Shown: in pieces, positions 9,234 through 20,819 of the stretch
Layout: each line of letters opens with the position of its first letter
How positions within the stretch are numbered: position 1 is the first letter of the stretch
NCBI GenBank assembly: GCA_038144195.1
Contig: JAYQNH010000002.1
Coordinates: forward strand, 1,426,001 to 1,490,000
Length of the DNA stretch: 64,000 nucleotides
Reading direction: 5' to 3'
DNA from: VMDJ01 sp038144195
GTDB lineage: Bacteria > Pseudomonadota > Gammaproteobacteria > Chromatiales > Chromatiaceae
The notes under the pieces: model-generated
The model's database searches: none
The model's input: the letters and a program-made list of their open reading frames with translations, nothing else
Told to the model about the DNA's origin: nothing
Translations under genes and position numbers: made by a program

Positions 9234-11537
9234 ATGAGTGATCAGCAAATCTCCATAGAAGTAGATGGCAAAAAGCTCGATGCGACTGCAGGTCAGATGC
9301 TTATTGAGGTAACAGATAAAGCAGGCATTACGGTACCTCGTTTCTGCTATCACAAGCACTTATCTGTCGCAGCTAACTGTCGTATGTGTTTGGTTGAGGT
9401 TGAGAATGCGCCAAAGCCATTACCCGCATGCGCAACCCCGTGTACGGATGGAATGAAAGTCTTTACTCGTTCACCTGCCGCGCGTGCTGCGCAAAAGGGG
9501 ACGATGGAATTCCTACTGATCAATCACCCACTGGATTGCCCAATTTGTGACCAGGGTGGTGAGTGTGAATTGCAAGATGTCGCCATGGGCTACGGTGGTG
9601 ATATTTCTCGATTTAGTGAGCAAAAGCGTGTGGTGCGTGACGAGAACTTAGGTTCATTGATCGCAACCGATATGACACGTTGTATTCACTGCACACGTTG
9701 TGTTCGTTTTGGTGCAGAGATCGCCGGTCTTCGTGAAATGGGCGCAACCGGCCGTGGTGAACACATGCGCATTGGTGTTTACATCGAGCAAGCGGTGGGT
9801 TCAGAACTAAGCGGCAACATTATTGATTTGTGCCCAGTGGGTGCATTGACCTCAAAGCCTTACCGGTACACAGCGCGCTCTTGGGAATTAACCCAAGCTG
9901 ACGGCGTTCCTGCGCATGATGGCGTGGGCAGTAATGTGCATTGGCACATTCGTCGTAATCAAATCATGCGTGCTATCCCGCGTGAAAATCAGGCCTGTAA
10001 TCAAACATGGCTATCCGACCGAGATCGTTTTGCCTACCAAGGTTTTAATGCGGATGACCGTATTACGGTTCCAATGATTCGTGAGAATGGCAAGCTACAA
10101 GAAACCGACTGGGATGAGGCCTTAGAGGTTGCGGCAAACTTACTAAAAGCAGCGTCGCCTGAAAAGCTTGGTGCGTTGGTATCGCCTAATGCGACAACCG
10201 AAGAGGCGTATTTGGCTTCTAAGCTAATGCGAGGATTAAATTCAGAGAATATTGATCATCGTTTACGCCAAGTGGATTTCCGCGGTGATGCAAATAACCC
10301 ATCACTGCAATGGCTCGGACAGCGTTTTGAAGCGCTTGCAGATAATGCAGCAACATTACTGGTTGGTAGCTGGCTGAGAAAAGAGCAGCCCATGTTGAAT
10401 CACCGTTTACGTCAATCTTTCTTAGATGGCGGTATCGTGATGGCAATTAATCCGGTGGCGTACTCGTTTAACTTTGATCTCGATGTCGATGTGGTGTGTT
10501 CACCCGCCGACATGGTGGTTGAGCTTGCTGGTGTTGCGAAGGCTTTGGGTCTTTCTACCTGTGGTATAGAGATTGATGTCGATGAATCACATCAAACTAT
10601 TGCTAATACCCTAAAAGAGGCAGAGCAGGGCAGCATCATTTTGGGCAACTCGGCCATGATGCATCCAGATTATTCGATCCTGCGTCGTCTGGCGGCTTCG
10701 ATTGCGACAGCGGCGAATGTTGTTTGGGGTACGACAGGCTTTGGTGCAAATGATGTGGGTGCAACCTTCGCTGGTGCTGTTCCAACATCTGGCATGAATG
10801 CATCGCAAATACTCTCTGGAGGTACTGATACCTTGATGGTAGTGGGTGCTGAATTAGAATTTGATGCGGCCAATGCAGCACAAGCACGAGAAGCGTTAGC
10901 GGATCAGAAAGTGATCGCAGTTGTTTCACATATGTCAGATGTATTGGCTTCAACGGCAGATGTCATTCTGCCTTCTGGCGTCATTGCTGAAACCTCTGGC
11001 ACCTTAGTCAACAACCAAGGTGATGTGCAGAGCTTTACCGGTGTAGTTCCACCACCAGGTGAGTCACGCCCAGCGTGGAAGATTTTACGTGTGCTCGGCA
11101 ACTTGGTTGATGTTGATGGCTTTGATTATCTTGATAGCCACGATGTTCGTAATGAGTTGCTTGGCGATCAAACTCAATTGCCAGTATCCAATGTAATGTC
11201 AGAAGGTGCCGATCAATCTCGTCAGTTGGTTAGCGGTATTCAGCGCATTGGTGATGTGCCAATGTACTCGAGTGACTCAGTTGTGCGTCGCTCAACTGCA
11301 CTGCAGCACACGCCAGACTCATTCAAAGGTCAGGCACGCATTGCGTCAGACTTGGCAGAGCAAATTCAATTAGGTGCGTCGGGTCGCATTCGCGTTACTC
11401 AAGAAGCCGCTACAGTTGAAATTGAGGCAATCGCTGATGATTCGGTTGCATCTCAGTGCGTATGGCTTCCTATCGGTGTCGCAGAAACAGCGTCGCTGGG
11501 TAATGGCTTTGCTGCAATCAGCGTGGAGAAAGCTTAA
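9234..11537 (+). CDS. nuoG: NADH-quinone oxidoreductase subunit G
   Basis: The 767-residue large iron-sulfur subunit. The N-terminal 2Fe-2S ferredoxin domain (CYHKHLSVAANCRMC), the His-ligated cluster region (HPLDCPICDQGGECELQD) and the 4Fe-4S pair (CIHCTRCVRF) are followed by a molybdopterin-oxidoreductase-like domain that has lost catalysis in this family. The length is typical of non-enteric proteobacterial NuoG. Its stop codon overlaps the nuoH start by one base. Confidence 0.96.
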   Translation: MSDQQISIEVDGKKLDATAGQMLIEVTDKAGITVPRFCYHKHLSVAANCRMCLVEVENAPKPLPACATPCTDGMKVFTRSPAARAAQKGTMEFLLINHPLDCPICDQGGECELQDVAMGYGGDISRFSEQKRVVRDENLGSLIATDMTRCIHCTRCVRFGAEIAGLREMGATGRGEHMRIGVYIEQAVGSELSGNIIDLCPVGALTSKPYRYTARSWELTQADGVPAHDGVGSNVHWHIRRNQIMRAIPRENQACNQTWLSDRDRFAYQGFNADDRITVPMIRENGKLQETDWDEALEVAANLLKAASPEKLGALVSPNATTEEAYLASKLMRGLNSENIDHRLRQVDFRGDANNPSLQWLGQRFEALADNAATLLVGSWLRKEQPMLNHRLRQSFLDGGIVMAINPVAYSFNFDLDVDVVCSPADMVVELAGVAKALGLSTCGIEIDVDESHQTIANTLKEAEQGSIILGNSAMMHPDYSILRRLAASIATAANVVWGTTGFGANDVGATFAGAVPTSGMNASQILSGGTDTLMVVGAELEFDAANAAQAREALADQKVIAVVSHMSDVLASTADVILPSGVIAETSGTLVNNQGDVQSFTGVVPPPGESRPAWKILRVLGNLVDVDGFDYLDSHDVRNELLGDQTQLPVSNVMSEGADQSRQLVSGIQRIGDVPMYSSDSVVRRSTALQHTPDSFKGQARIASDLAEQIQLGASGRIRVTQEAATVEIEAIADDSVASQCVWLPIGVAETASLGNGFAAISVEKA

Positions 11538-12592
11538 TGGATGCGTTGATTGAAGTTTATTACGCACTACCCGTTGTCGTTCAGATACTGCTTAAAATCG
11601 CTCTTATCATGTTCCCCTTGATGGGATTAGTGGCCTATTACACTTACGCCGAACGTAAAGTCATTGGTCATATGCAGGTTCGTCAGGGACCAAACCGAGT
11701 TGGTTTCTTTGGCTTCCGTATGTTGGGTCTTGGCCAGCCAATTGCTGATGCGGTTAAGTTGATGTTTAAAGAGATCATCATCCCAACCGGCGCGAATAAG
11801 GTTTTGTTCTTGCTAGCCCCTATGGTGATGCTCGCTCCTGCCTTGGCTGCATGGGCGGTATTTCCTTTTGATGTAGGCTTGGTGTTAGCTGATGTTAATG
11901 CCGGTCTTTTGTATATCGTGGCGTTGAGCTCCATCGGTGTTTATGGCGTCATCATTGCAGGATGGGCGTCTAACTCAAAGTACGCTTTATTGGGTGCAGT
12001 TCGTTCTGCCGCTCAAATGGTTGCGTATGAAATTGCGATGGGCTTTGCTTTGGTTGGTGTGTTGGTGGCCTCTGGCACGCTGCATCTTGGCGAGATCGTT
12101 ATGGCACAGCAGGGCAGTCTTTTGCATTGGTTCTGGTTGCCGTTACTGCCGCTGTTCTTGATTTATTTCATCTCAGGTGTGGCGGAAACCAACCGCGCGC
12201 CATTTGACGTTGCTGAAGGTGAGTCGGAAATTGTCGCCGGCTTCCATATCGAATATTCAGGTATGGCGTTTGCTGCCTTCTTCTTGGCTGAATACGCCAA
12301 CATGATTTTGATATCAGCTTTCACAGCGCTGATGTTCCTAGGTGGTTGGTTGTCACCTTTCCAGGGCACCTTTATGGAATCTTGGTTTGAGTGGGTACCA
12401 GGCATCATCTGGTTATTCGCGAAGACTGCGTTCTTCATGTTCTTATTCTTGTGGTTCCGTGCAACATTCCCACGTTATCGCTACGACCAAATTATGCGTT
12501 TGGGTTGGAAAGTCTTTATTCCAATCACGATTGTTTGGATTGTGGTGGTTGCGTTTATGCGTGTGTACGACATGCCTTGGTGGTTTGATTAA
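11537..12592 (+). CDS. nuoH: NADH-quinone oxidoreductase subunit H
   Basis: A 351-residue membrane subunit with about eight or nine helices, at the junction of the quinone site and the proton-pumping arm. Family motifs are visible: YAERKVIGHMQVRQGPNRVG, SNSKYALLGAVRSAAQMVAYE and AETNRAPFDVAEGESE with its acidic residues. The gene is complete and in frame. Confidence 0.97.
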   Translation: MDALIEVYYALPVVVQILLKIALIMFPLMGLVAYYTYAERKVIGHMQVRQGPNRVGFFGFRMLGLGQPIADAVKLMFKEIIIPTGANKVLFLLAPMVMLAPALAAWAVFPFDVGLVLADVNAGLLYIVALSSIGVYGVIIAGWASNSKYALLGAVRSAAQMVAYEIAMGFALVGVLVASGTLHLGEIVMAQQGSLLHWFWLPLLPLFLIYFISGVAETNRAPFDVAEGESEIVAGFHIEYSGMAFAAFFLAEYANMILISAFTALMFLGGWLSPFQGTFMESWFEWVPGIIWLFAKTAFFMFLFLWFRATFPRYRYDQIMRLGWKVFIPITIVWIVVVAFMRVYDMPWWFD

Positions 12593-12610
12593 GGCGGAGC
12601 GAGCAATACG

Positions 12611-13099
12611 ATGAAAACAATTACAAATTACATCCGTAGTCTGTTCCTCTGGGAGCTACTTAAAGGTTTACGTCTAACAGGCAGTTACATGCTCAAAGGC
12701 TCAGTGACCTTGCAATACCCAGAAGAAAAAGCACCAGTTTCGCCACGTTTCCGCGGCCTGCATGCATTGCGTCGATATGAAAACGGGGAAGAGCGCTGTA
12801 TCGCTTGTAAGTTATGTGAGGCGGTTTGTCCTGCGTTAGCAATCACCATCGAAGCTGAGCCTCGTGATGATGGTTCACGTCGTACCACGCGTTATGACAT
12901 CGATTTATTTAAGTGCATCTTCTGCGGCTTCTGTGAAGAGTCATGTCCGGTGGACTCGATTGTTGAAACACGTCTTTACGAATATCACTTCGAAAGTCGT
13001 GGCGAGCACATTATGACTAAAGAAAAGTTACTTGCGATGGGTGACAAGTATGAGAAAGAGCTTGCCGCTGATCGCGCTGCTCAAGCGATGGTGCGTTGA
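12611..13099 (+). CDS. nuoI: NADH-quinone oxidoreductase subunit I
   Basis: A 162-residue ferredoxin-like subunit with two [4Fe-4S] clusters (N6a, N6b). The ligand sets are CIACKLCEAVCPA and CIFCGFCEESCPVDSI. The N-terminal amphipathic region that docks onto the membrane arm is present. It lies 18 bases after nuoH and just before nuoJ. Confidence 0.97.
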   Translation: MKTITNYIRSLFLWELLKGLRLTGSYMLKGSVTLQYPEEKAPVSPRFRGLHALRRYENGEERCIACKLCEAVCPALAITIEAEPRDDGSRRTTRYDIDLFKCIFCGFCEESCPVDSIVETRLYEYHFESRGEHIMTKEKLLAMGDKYEKELAADRAAQAMVR

Positions 13100-13101
13100 T
13101 C

Positions 13102-13701
13102 ATGTCAGTTGAAAAGATGCTTTTTTATATTTTCTCTGCCATCTTGCTTAGCGCAGCGGTCTTGATCGTGACGCGTAAAAACCCAGTGCATTCGGTGCTG
13201 TGGTTGGTGGTGGCATTCTTCAATGCAGCCATCCTTTGGATGATGTTGGAAGCTGAGTTTTTATCCATCGTCTTGGTTCTCGTCTATGTCGGTGCCGTGA
13301 TGGTGTTGTTCCTCTTCGTTGTGATGATGCTCGATATCAATATCACTGAGTTACGTGCTGGGTTTGTGCGTAATCTGCCAGTGGCCGTGTTAGTCGCAGC
13401 AGTGATGATGGCCGAGATTTTGCTCGTCGTAGGTTCGAGTCATTTTGGTCTGGATAAAGTGGCAGCACCTGCACGACATGGTGCGGATTACAACAATACA
13501 GCTGAGCTAGGTTTTGCACTGTTTACAGATCATTTATACGCTTTTGAGATTGCTGCGGTTATCTTGCTTGTGGGCATCATTGCCGCAATCAGTCTGACAC
13601 TGCGTAAGCGACCTGAAACTAAATATCAAGATCCGAGCAAGCAGATTTCAGTGAAAAGTGCTGATCGCCTGAAGATGGTCAAGATGGACGGGGAGGACTG
13701 A
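13102..13701 (+). CDS. nuoJ: NADH-quinone oxidoreductase subunit J
   Basis: A 199-residue membrane subunit with five predicted helices. It has the conserved helix with the pi-bulge region (ALSIVLVLVYVGAVMVLFLFV-like; here FLSIVLVLVYVGAVMVLFLF) and NPVHSVLWLV. I start at the ATG at 13102 (MSVEKMLFY), which lies 2 bases after the nuoI stop, rather than at a TTG at 13096 inside the nuoI end. Confidence 0.95.
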   Translation: MSVEKMLFYIFSAILLSAAVLIVTRKNPVHSVLWLVVAFFNAAILWMMLEAEFLSIVLVLVYVGAVMVLFLFVVMMLDINITELRAGFVRNLPVAVLVAAVMMAEILLVVGSSHFGLDKVAAPARHGADYNNTAELGFALFTDHLYAFEIAAVILLVGIIAAISLTLRKRPETKYQDPSKQISVKSADRLKMVKMDGED

Positions 13702-13704
13702 TTA

Positions 13705-14010
13705 ATGATTTCTTTATCTGAATACCTCATCGTTTCAGCTTTACTTTTCTCAATCAGTATTGCTGGCATCTTTCTGAACCGTAAGAACGTTCTATTGCTG
13801 TTGATGTGTATCGAATTGATGCTTTTGGCGGTTAACTTGAACTTTGTTGCGTTCTCACATTATTTGAATGACCTACAAGGTCAGATATTCGTCTTCTTTA
13901 TATTGACGGTGGCTGCAGCAGAAGCAGCTATTGGTTTGGCTATCCTGGTGGTTGTCTTCCGAACTCGCCGTACGATCAATGTTGACGAGCTTAAGGATCT
14001 GAAGGGGTAA
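13705..14010 (+). CDS. nuoK: NADH-quinone oxidoreductase subunit K
   Basis: A 101-residue, three-helix membrane subunit. It has the conserved Glu in MCIELMLLAVNLNFVAF and a second acidic residue in AAAEAAIGLAILV, both part of the proton path. Length and position are standard. It overlaps nuoL by one base. Confidence 0.97.
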   Translation: MISLSEYLIVSALLFSISIAGIFLNRKNVLLLLMCIELMLLAVNLNFVAFSHYLNDLQGQIFVFFILTVAAAEAAIGLAILVVVFRTRRTINVDELKDLKG

Positions 14011-15960
14011 TGATGGAATCAATCTTACTCACAATTGTGTTTGCGCCTTTGGTTGGTGCAGCTATTGCTGGTTTGCTACGTAATCAAATTGGCAAGGCGG
14101 GTGCACACTGGGCGACTATCTTGGGTGTCGGTACAAGCTGCGTCCTATCAATGTACATTTTGTATCTGCATGCCTTTGCAGGCGCTGAGGTTTACAACCA
14201 GTCTGTTTATACCTGGATGGTTAGTGATGGCTTGCGCTTTGAGGTTGGCTTTCTAGTCGATCGTTTGACCGCGATGATGATGGCGGTTGTGACTTTCGTT
14301 TCTCTCATGGTGCATATCTACACCATCGGCTACATGCATGATGAAGATGGTTACCAGCGTTTCTTTAGTTACATCGCATTGTTTACCTTCTCAATGCTGA
14401 TGCTTGTGATGTCAAACAACTTCCTGCAGCTGTTCTTTGGCTGGGAAGCGGTAGGTTTGGTCTCTTACTTGCTGATCGGTTTCTACTTTAAGAAAGACAC
14501 CGCAGTATTTGCCAACATGAAAGCCTTTTTGGTGAACCGTGTTGGTGACTTTGGTTTTGTTCTCGGTATTGCTGCGGTTGCGATGTATTTCAATACACTC
14601 GATTACGCTGAAGCGTTTGCTGCAGCTCCTGCGTTTGCTGATACCACCATCAATATCTGGGGTGATGAGCAATGGTCGCTGATGACCGTTGTTTGTATCT
14701 TGTTGTTCATCGGTGCGATGGGTAAGTCAGCTCAGGTGCCTTTGCATGTGTGGCTGCCAGACTCTATGGAAGGTCCAACACCAATCTCTGCATTGATTCA
14801 CGCAGCAACCATGGTAACCGCAGGTATCTTCATGGTGGCGCGTATGTCACCGCTTTATGAGATGTCAGAAACCGCATTGACCTTTGTGTTGGTGATTGGT
14901 GCGACGACTGCTTTCTTTATGGGTCTGATTGGCATTATCCAAAACGACATCAAACGTGTTGTGGCGTACTCAACCTTGTCTCAGCTCGGTTACATGGTGG
15001 CAGCTTTAGGTGTGTCTGCTTATGCAGCAGGTTTGTTCCACCTAATGACGCACGCGTTCTTTAAGGCTTTGCTGTTCTTAGCGGCAGGTTCTGTGATCAT
15101 GGGTATGCACCACGATCAAGATATTCGCAATATGGGTGGCATTCGTAAATACATGCCAATCACACACTGGACAGCGTTGCTGGGCTCACTGGCTTTGATT
15201 GGCTTCCCAGGCTTCTCCGGTTTCTTCTCGAAAGATGCGATTATCGAGGCGGTGCATTACTCGACCATTGATGGGGCGGGTTACGCTTACGTCTTGTTGG
15301 TTGCAGGTGTGTTCCTGACCGCTTTGTATAGCTTCCGTATGTATTTCTTGGTCTTCCATGGCAAGGGTCCACGCGATGAGCATGCAAAAGATCATCTTCA
15401 TGAATCACCATGGGTAGTTACCTTGCCACTGATCTTGTTGGCGATTCCATCGGAATTTATTGGTTACTTCACCGTTGGCGACATGGTGTTTGGCGATTAC
15501 TTCAACGGCATTCTCACCGTTGCGCCTGAGCACAATACGCTCGGCCAGATTGAATTTACGAACGCATGGGGTTTTGTGATGCACGCAGTGCATGGCGTAC
15601 CACTCTACTTAGCGCTCGGCGGTTTGTTTGCAGCTTGGTACGTGTACACACGTAAGCCTGGTATCGCTTCAGAGTTACGTACGCGTTTGGATTGGGCGCA
15701 TTTCGCGTTAGATCAAAAGTACGGCTTCGATCACTTCAACCAAGCAGTGTTTGCTGGCGGTAGTCGATTGTTAGGTAAGTTTTTCTGGAATGTGGGTGAC
15801 AAAGTCATCATTGATGGCATTGCGGTCAATGGCTCTGCACACACAGTCGGTTGGTTAGCTTCGGTAGTGCGGTTTATTCAAACCGGTTACCTCTATCACT
15901 ATGCGTTCGCTGTGATTCTTAGGCCTGCTCGGTCTACTCACATGGTTCGTGGTGAGATAA
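14010..15960 (+). CDS. nuoL: NADH-quinone oxidoreductase subunit L, frame break near the end
   Basis: The distal Mrp-type antiporter subunit, about 649 residues once corrected. Lys and Glu residues of the channel sit in LFFGWEAVGLVSYLLIGF and GAMGKSAQVPLHVWLPDSMEGPTPISALIHAATMV (consecutive blocks). As given, the frame ends at 15977 with an atypical Arg-rich tail after YHYAFAVIL. Removing one base near 15917-15920 gives a hydrophobic ending (LGLLGLLTWFVVR) with a stop at 15958-15960. The hydrophobic end fits the family, so I prefer it. Confidence 0.92.
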
Positions 15961-15983
15961 GAATAAGAATTAGGTAAATACGC

Positions 15984-17497
15984 ATGATCGATTGGCCATT
16001 ATTAAGCACGGTTGTTTGGCTCCCCATTATTGGTGGTGCGCTAGTTCTTATCAGTGGTGATAAGTCTCCGAACGTTTCACGTTGGTTAGCGCTGTTAGTG
16101 TCGGTTTTGACCTTTGCGGTCAGTATTCCGCTGTATACCCAGTTTGATAGCTCAACAGCTGCCATGCAGTTCGTCGAAAAAGCTGCTTGGGTGCCGCAGT
16201 TCGGGGTTAATTACTATCTTGGTGTCGACGGTATTTCGATGCCACTGATCATTCTGACCACCTTTATCACCATATTGGTTGTGATTGCAGGTTGGGAAGT
16301 TATTCAATACAAACCATCGCAATACATGGCGGCTTTTTTGATGATGGAAGGTGTCATGGTGGGCGTGTTTGCTGCTCTAGATGCCGTGCTTTTCTACGTC
16401 TTCTGGGAAGCGATGTTGATCCCGATGTTTATCGTGATTGGTATTTGGGGTGGTCCTCGTCGTGTTTGTACGCGACAATCAAGTTCTTCTTGTATACCTT
16501 CTTGGGCTCAGTGTTCATGTTGGTCGCCTTGATCTATATGTACTTCCAGTCTGGCTCAATGGATGTATTGGCCTTCCACGATCTCAAGCTGAATCATACC
16601 GAGCAGGTGTTGATCTTCTTGGCGTTCTTGCTCGCCTTCGCGGTAAAAGTGCCAATGTGGCCAGTGCACACCTGGTTGCCTGATGCGCACGTCGAAGCGC
16701 CAACGGGTGGTTCTGTCATTCTGGCAGCGATTATGTTGAAGATCGGTGGCTATGGTTTCTTGCGTTTCAGTATGCCAATCGCGCCAGATGCGAGTCATTC
16801 ACTCGATTGGCTGGTGATTGGAATGTCACTGGTCGCGGTTGTTTACATTGGCTTTGTCGCACTTGTACAAAGCGATATGAAAAAGCTCGTCGCCTACTCA
16901 TCCATCGCGCATATGGGTTTTGTTACCCTCGGTTTCTTTATCGTCTTTATGATCATGGCAAATCCTGCCGCGACCTCAGGTGCCGAGTTGGGCGTGCAGG
17001 GCGGCATGGTGCAGATGGTCTCTCACGGCTTCATCAGTGCCGCGATGTTCTTGAGTATCGGTGTGCTTTACGACCGCTTACACAGTCGTGAAATCTCTTC
17101 ATATGGCGGTGTGGTCAACACCATGCCGTGGTTTGCTGCCTTTATGGTTTTCTTCTCAATGGCCAATGCGGGTCTGCCAGGCACCTCGGGGTTCGTGGGT
17201 GAGTTTATGGTCATCTTGGCCGCTTTCCGTGCTGACTTCTGGTACGCCTTCCTTGCTGCAACAACCTTGATTGTCGGTGCGGCTTACACCTTATGGATGG
17301 TGAAGCGAGTGATCTTTGGTGAGATTGCTTCTGATGCCGTCGCGCAACTGAAAGATATCAATGCACGTGAGGCTTTCGTGCTCACAGTGCTAGCCCTTGC
17401 GGTACTGATTTTAGGCTTATGGCCTGCGCCGCTGATCGATGTGATGGATGCGTCTATCCATAACTTGGTTCAACACATTGGAGTAAGCAAGCTCTAA
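15984..17497 (+). CDS. nuoM: NADH-quinone oxidoreductase subunit M, one frame break
   Basis: A proton-pumping antiporter-like subunit of about 503 residues. The first frame runs from MIDWPLLSTVVWLP to FIVIGIWGGPRRV. The frame then shifts at about 16466-16468 (two bases in excess or one missing) and resumes as YATIKFFLYTFLGSVFM through the end at 17497. Conserved FAVKVPMWPVHTWLPDAHVEAPT and SIAHMGFV segments are intact. The junction matches the family consensus GGP-x-RVYA-x-IKFFLYT, so the gene is interrupted only by a local error. Confidence 0.92.
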
Positions 17498-17516
17498 AGG
17501 CTTGTGGTGAAACATT

Positions 17517-18950
17517 ATGCAATTTGAAATGAGCACCTTTATCCCAGTGATGCCCGAGATCGTTATGCTCGTGGCCGCTTGTGTTGTGTTGATCGTGGAT
17601 CTTTTCTTAACTGAGCGCACTCGCTTAGTCACCTATGTGCTTAGCTTGGCTGCCTTAGTGGTTACAGGCGCGACCATCATTGCGACCGCCGGTGATCCGG
17701 TTGTGAGCTTTGAGGGTAGCTTTGTACGCGATGCAGTCGCGGACGTGATGAAGATGGGTATCTTGACGGTGACGGGCTTTGCCATGGTCTACGCCAAAGA
17801 TTACCTGGTGCAGCAAGGCATCTATCGTGGTGAGTACTACACGCTAACTTTGTTCTCGGTGTTGGGCATGATGATTATGTCGTCAGCCTACAACTTCATC
17901 ACCATCTACCTCGGTTTAGAGCTACTAGCGTTGTCAATGTATGCATTGGTGGCGTTCAACCGCGACTCCATGGGTGGCGCGGAAGCAGCGATGAAGTATT
18001 TTGTGCTGGGTGCGTTGGCATCTGGCTTGCTGCTTTATGGTATTTCGCTGTTCTATGGTGCGACCGGTTTCTCTCATTTGCGGAAGTTAGTGCCGCGATC
18101 GTGAAGGGCAATATCCAAGAAGACATTCTGGTGTTTGGTCTGGTATTTATCATCATGGGTGTTGGCTTTAAGTTCGGTGCTGTGCCATTCCATATGTGGG
18201 TGCCTGATGTGTATCACGGCGCTCCAACTGCCGTCACAATGCTGTTGGGTAGTGCGCCAAAGATTGCGGCATTTGCGTTGACACTGCGCTTGCTCGTTGA
18301 TGGCTTGGCACCTTTGTTCACCCAGTGGCAAGAAATGCTGATGATTCTGGCGGTTATTTCTCTGGGTATTGGTAACTTGGTGGCTATTGCTCAGCACAAC
18401 ATTAAGCGGATGTTGGCGTACTCAACCATCTCGCATATTGGTTTTATCTTCTTAGGGTTCATTGCGGGTACCGATGATGGCTATGGTGCTGCGTTGTTCT
18501 ACACCGTGGTTTACGCGCTGACTGCAGCCGGTGGCTTCGGTGTACTTGGCAATGATCAGTCGACGTGGCTTTGATGCTGAAAATCTGGATGACCTTAAAG
18601 GCTTGAATGAGCGTAGTGGCTGGTTGGCGGCGATGATGGCCTTGATCCTATTCTCGATGGCAGGTGTTCCACCTACCGTTGGTTTCTTTGCTAAGTGGTT
18701 TGTGCTGGAGTCGATCATTCGTGTTGATCTGGTGTGGTTGGCTTTGGTTGCGGTTTTCTTCTCGGTTATTGGTGCGTTCTACTACCTGCGTGCCATCAAA
18801 ACGATGTACTTCGATAAGCCGGCTGATGATCAGCCGCTAGAGATCTCAGCGGACTCGCATGTTGCCATGTCGATCAACGGTGTTTCGATGCTAGTTTTGG
18901 GTATGTTCCCAACAGCTTTGTACACCGTCTGCCGTGCTGCATTTGGTTAA
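17517..18950 (+). CDS. nuoN: NADH-quinone oxidoreductase subunit N, two frame breaks
   Basis: The third antiporter-like subunit, about 477 residues after correction. Frame 1 runs to YGISLFYGATGF. One T is missing in the run 18068-18070, then frame 2 continues FAEVSAAIVKGNIQEDILVFG through the channel segment FGAVPFHMWVPDVYHGAPT and SHIGFIFLG. One G is extra at 18548-18549, after which AMISRRGFDAENLDDLKGLN and the C-terminal helices complete the protein. It is the last nuo gene. Confidence 0.92.
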
Positions 18951-19081
18951 ATAAATCCCTCAAATTTGGTTGGCCGAGGCCGCTACCTCGCCGACCTCGT
19001 TCGAGTGCAATAAATCTCACCCGAAGCTGATTTTGGTCGCATAATCTTTGAGATATGCACGTCTCTTTTTTAGGGTGAGTT

Positions 19082-20648
19082 ATGACTTCCGATACCACAA
19101 CGACTGATGGTTTAGAGCACCAGCTAAAACTGCGCGGACTCGAATTAGACGACTACGCAGATATTAAAAACATCATGGACCGTGTTTATCCGGGTATGGG
19201 TGGCGGTTGGCCTGAGCGTAAATTCCGCTCGATGCTAAAAGTGTTTAAAGAAGGGCAGATTTGTATCGCGGATAACGGCAAAGTTGTTGCAGCTGCCTTC
19301 GCTGTTGTGGTCGATTACGACAAGTTTCGGCGATAACCATACCTACGATGAGATCACAGGCGACGCCTATCTCACCACGCATGATCCGAATGGTGATGTG
19401 CTTTATGGCGTGGATGTTTTTGTGGATCCTGATTATCGCGATATGCGCTTGGGTCGCCGTTTGTATGAAGCGCGTAAAGAGCTTTGTACCAATCTGAATC
19501 TTCGCGCTATCGTGGCGGGTGGTCGTATTCCTGGCTATAAGCAACATGCGAAAGATATGTCGCCGCAGGAATACATCAAAAAGGTTAAGAGCAAAGAGTT
19601 CTATGACCCGATTTTGACCTTTCAGTTGAGTAACGATTTTGACGTCAAGCAAGTGCTGACTGGCTACCTGCCAGAAGATAAAGACTCTAAAGGTTTTGCC
19701 ACCTTATTAGAGTGGCCAAATATTTACTACGACCCATCCAAAGCAAAGCTTTTTGGCGCACAAAAAACAACGGCGCGCTTAGGCTGTGTGCAATGGAAAA
19801 TGCGTAAGCTCAATAGCATTGATGATCTGCTCCAACAGGTGGAATATTTTATTGATGCCTTGTCAGACTATCGTTGTGACGTGGCGATATTCCCCGAGTT
19901 TTTTAACGCGCCATTGATGGGCTTGGAGGAGCATAAGACCTCGGTCGATGCGATTCGTTATCTTGCCGGTTATACCTCTACCATTGTAGAGGCTGTTTCC
20001 AAGCTCTCAGTGAGTTACAACATCAATGTGGTAATCGGCTCAATGCCGGTGATTGATGAGGCCGATGACGAGCTCTACAACATTGCCTACATGTGTAAGC
20101 GTAATGGCCAGATTGAAGAACAGCGCAAGCTACACCCAACACCGCATGAGAAAAAAGCCTGGATCATGCAGGGCGGCAATAAGCTGCACCTCTTCAAGAC
20201 CGACTTCGGTCGCGTGGGTGTGCTGATTTGTTATGACGTTGAATTCCCTGAACTCTCAAGACTGCTCTCTGAACATGAGATGCAGATCTTGATCGTGCCT
20301 TTCTGGACGGATACCAAAAACGGCTATTTACGCGTTCGTCGTTGTGCGCAGGCGAGGGCTATTGAGAATGAATGCTATGTCGCTATTTCCGGTAGCGTTG
20401 GTAATCTGCCGCAGGTTGATAGCGTGGATATTCAGTACGGTCAGAGTGCGGTGTTCTCGCCATCCGATTTTGCCTTCCCGCACGACGCGATCATGGCTGA
20501 AACCACCCCAAATACCGAAATGACCCTTATCGTCGATGTCGATCTGAATAAGCTGCAAGAGCTGCAAAACGAGGGTTCGGTGAGGAACTACCTGGACCGC
20601 AGACGCGATCTTTACCGGATTGAGTGGGACGGAGAAGTCGACGAATAG
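19082..20648 (+). CDS. GNAT acetyltransferase / carbon-nitrogen hydrolase two-domain protein
   Basis: About 521 residues after one correction. An N-terminal GNAT-like domain (about residues 1-200; LGRRLYEARKELC in the CoA region) is fused to a nitrilase-superfamily domain. The nitrilase catalytic triad is visible: Glu in AIFPEFFNAP, Lys in QRKLHPTPHEK and Cys in VLICYDVEFPEL. The frame breaks at the TTT run 19325-19327, where one T appears extra (DYDKFGDNHTYDE restored). This domain pairing is known in many bacteria, but its substrate is not established. It stands alone between nuoN and tRNA-fMet. Confidence 0.88.
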
Positions 20649-20705
20649 CGCTAGCCGACGCTTGATTAGCAAAAGGTAATATGTATAATGCGCAACCTAG
20701 TCAGA

Positions 20706-20782
<77 letters not shown>

Positions 20783-20791
20783 AGCATGTAT

Positions 20792-20815
20792 AACGCCTTA
20801 CTTCGGTAAGGCGTT
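20792..20815 (+). terminator. Hairpin after tRNA-fMet, possible terminator
   Basis: A perfect 10-bp stem with a TTCG tetraloop (20792-20801 with 20806-20815) starts 10 bases after the tRNA. The T tract that follows is weak (GTCATTTCT), so termination is likely but not certain. Confidence 0.65.
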
Positions 20816-20819
20816 GTCA

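Noticed and set aside
16292..16470. Upstream part of the second nuoM frame as an alternative N-terminus
   Set aside because: It is out of frame with NuoM; the first frame gives the conserved NuoM sequence over this stretch.
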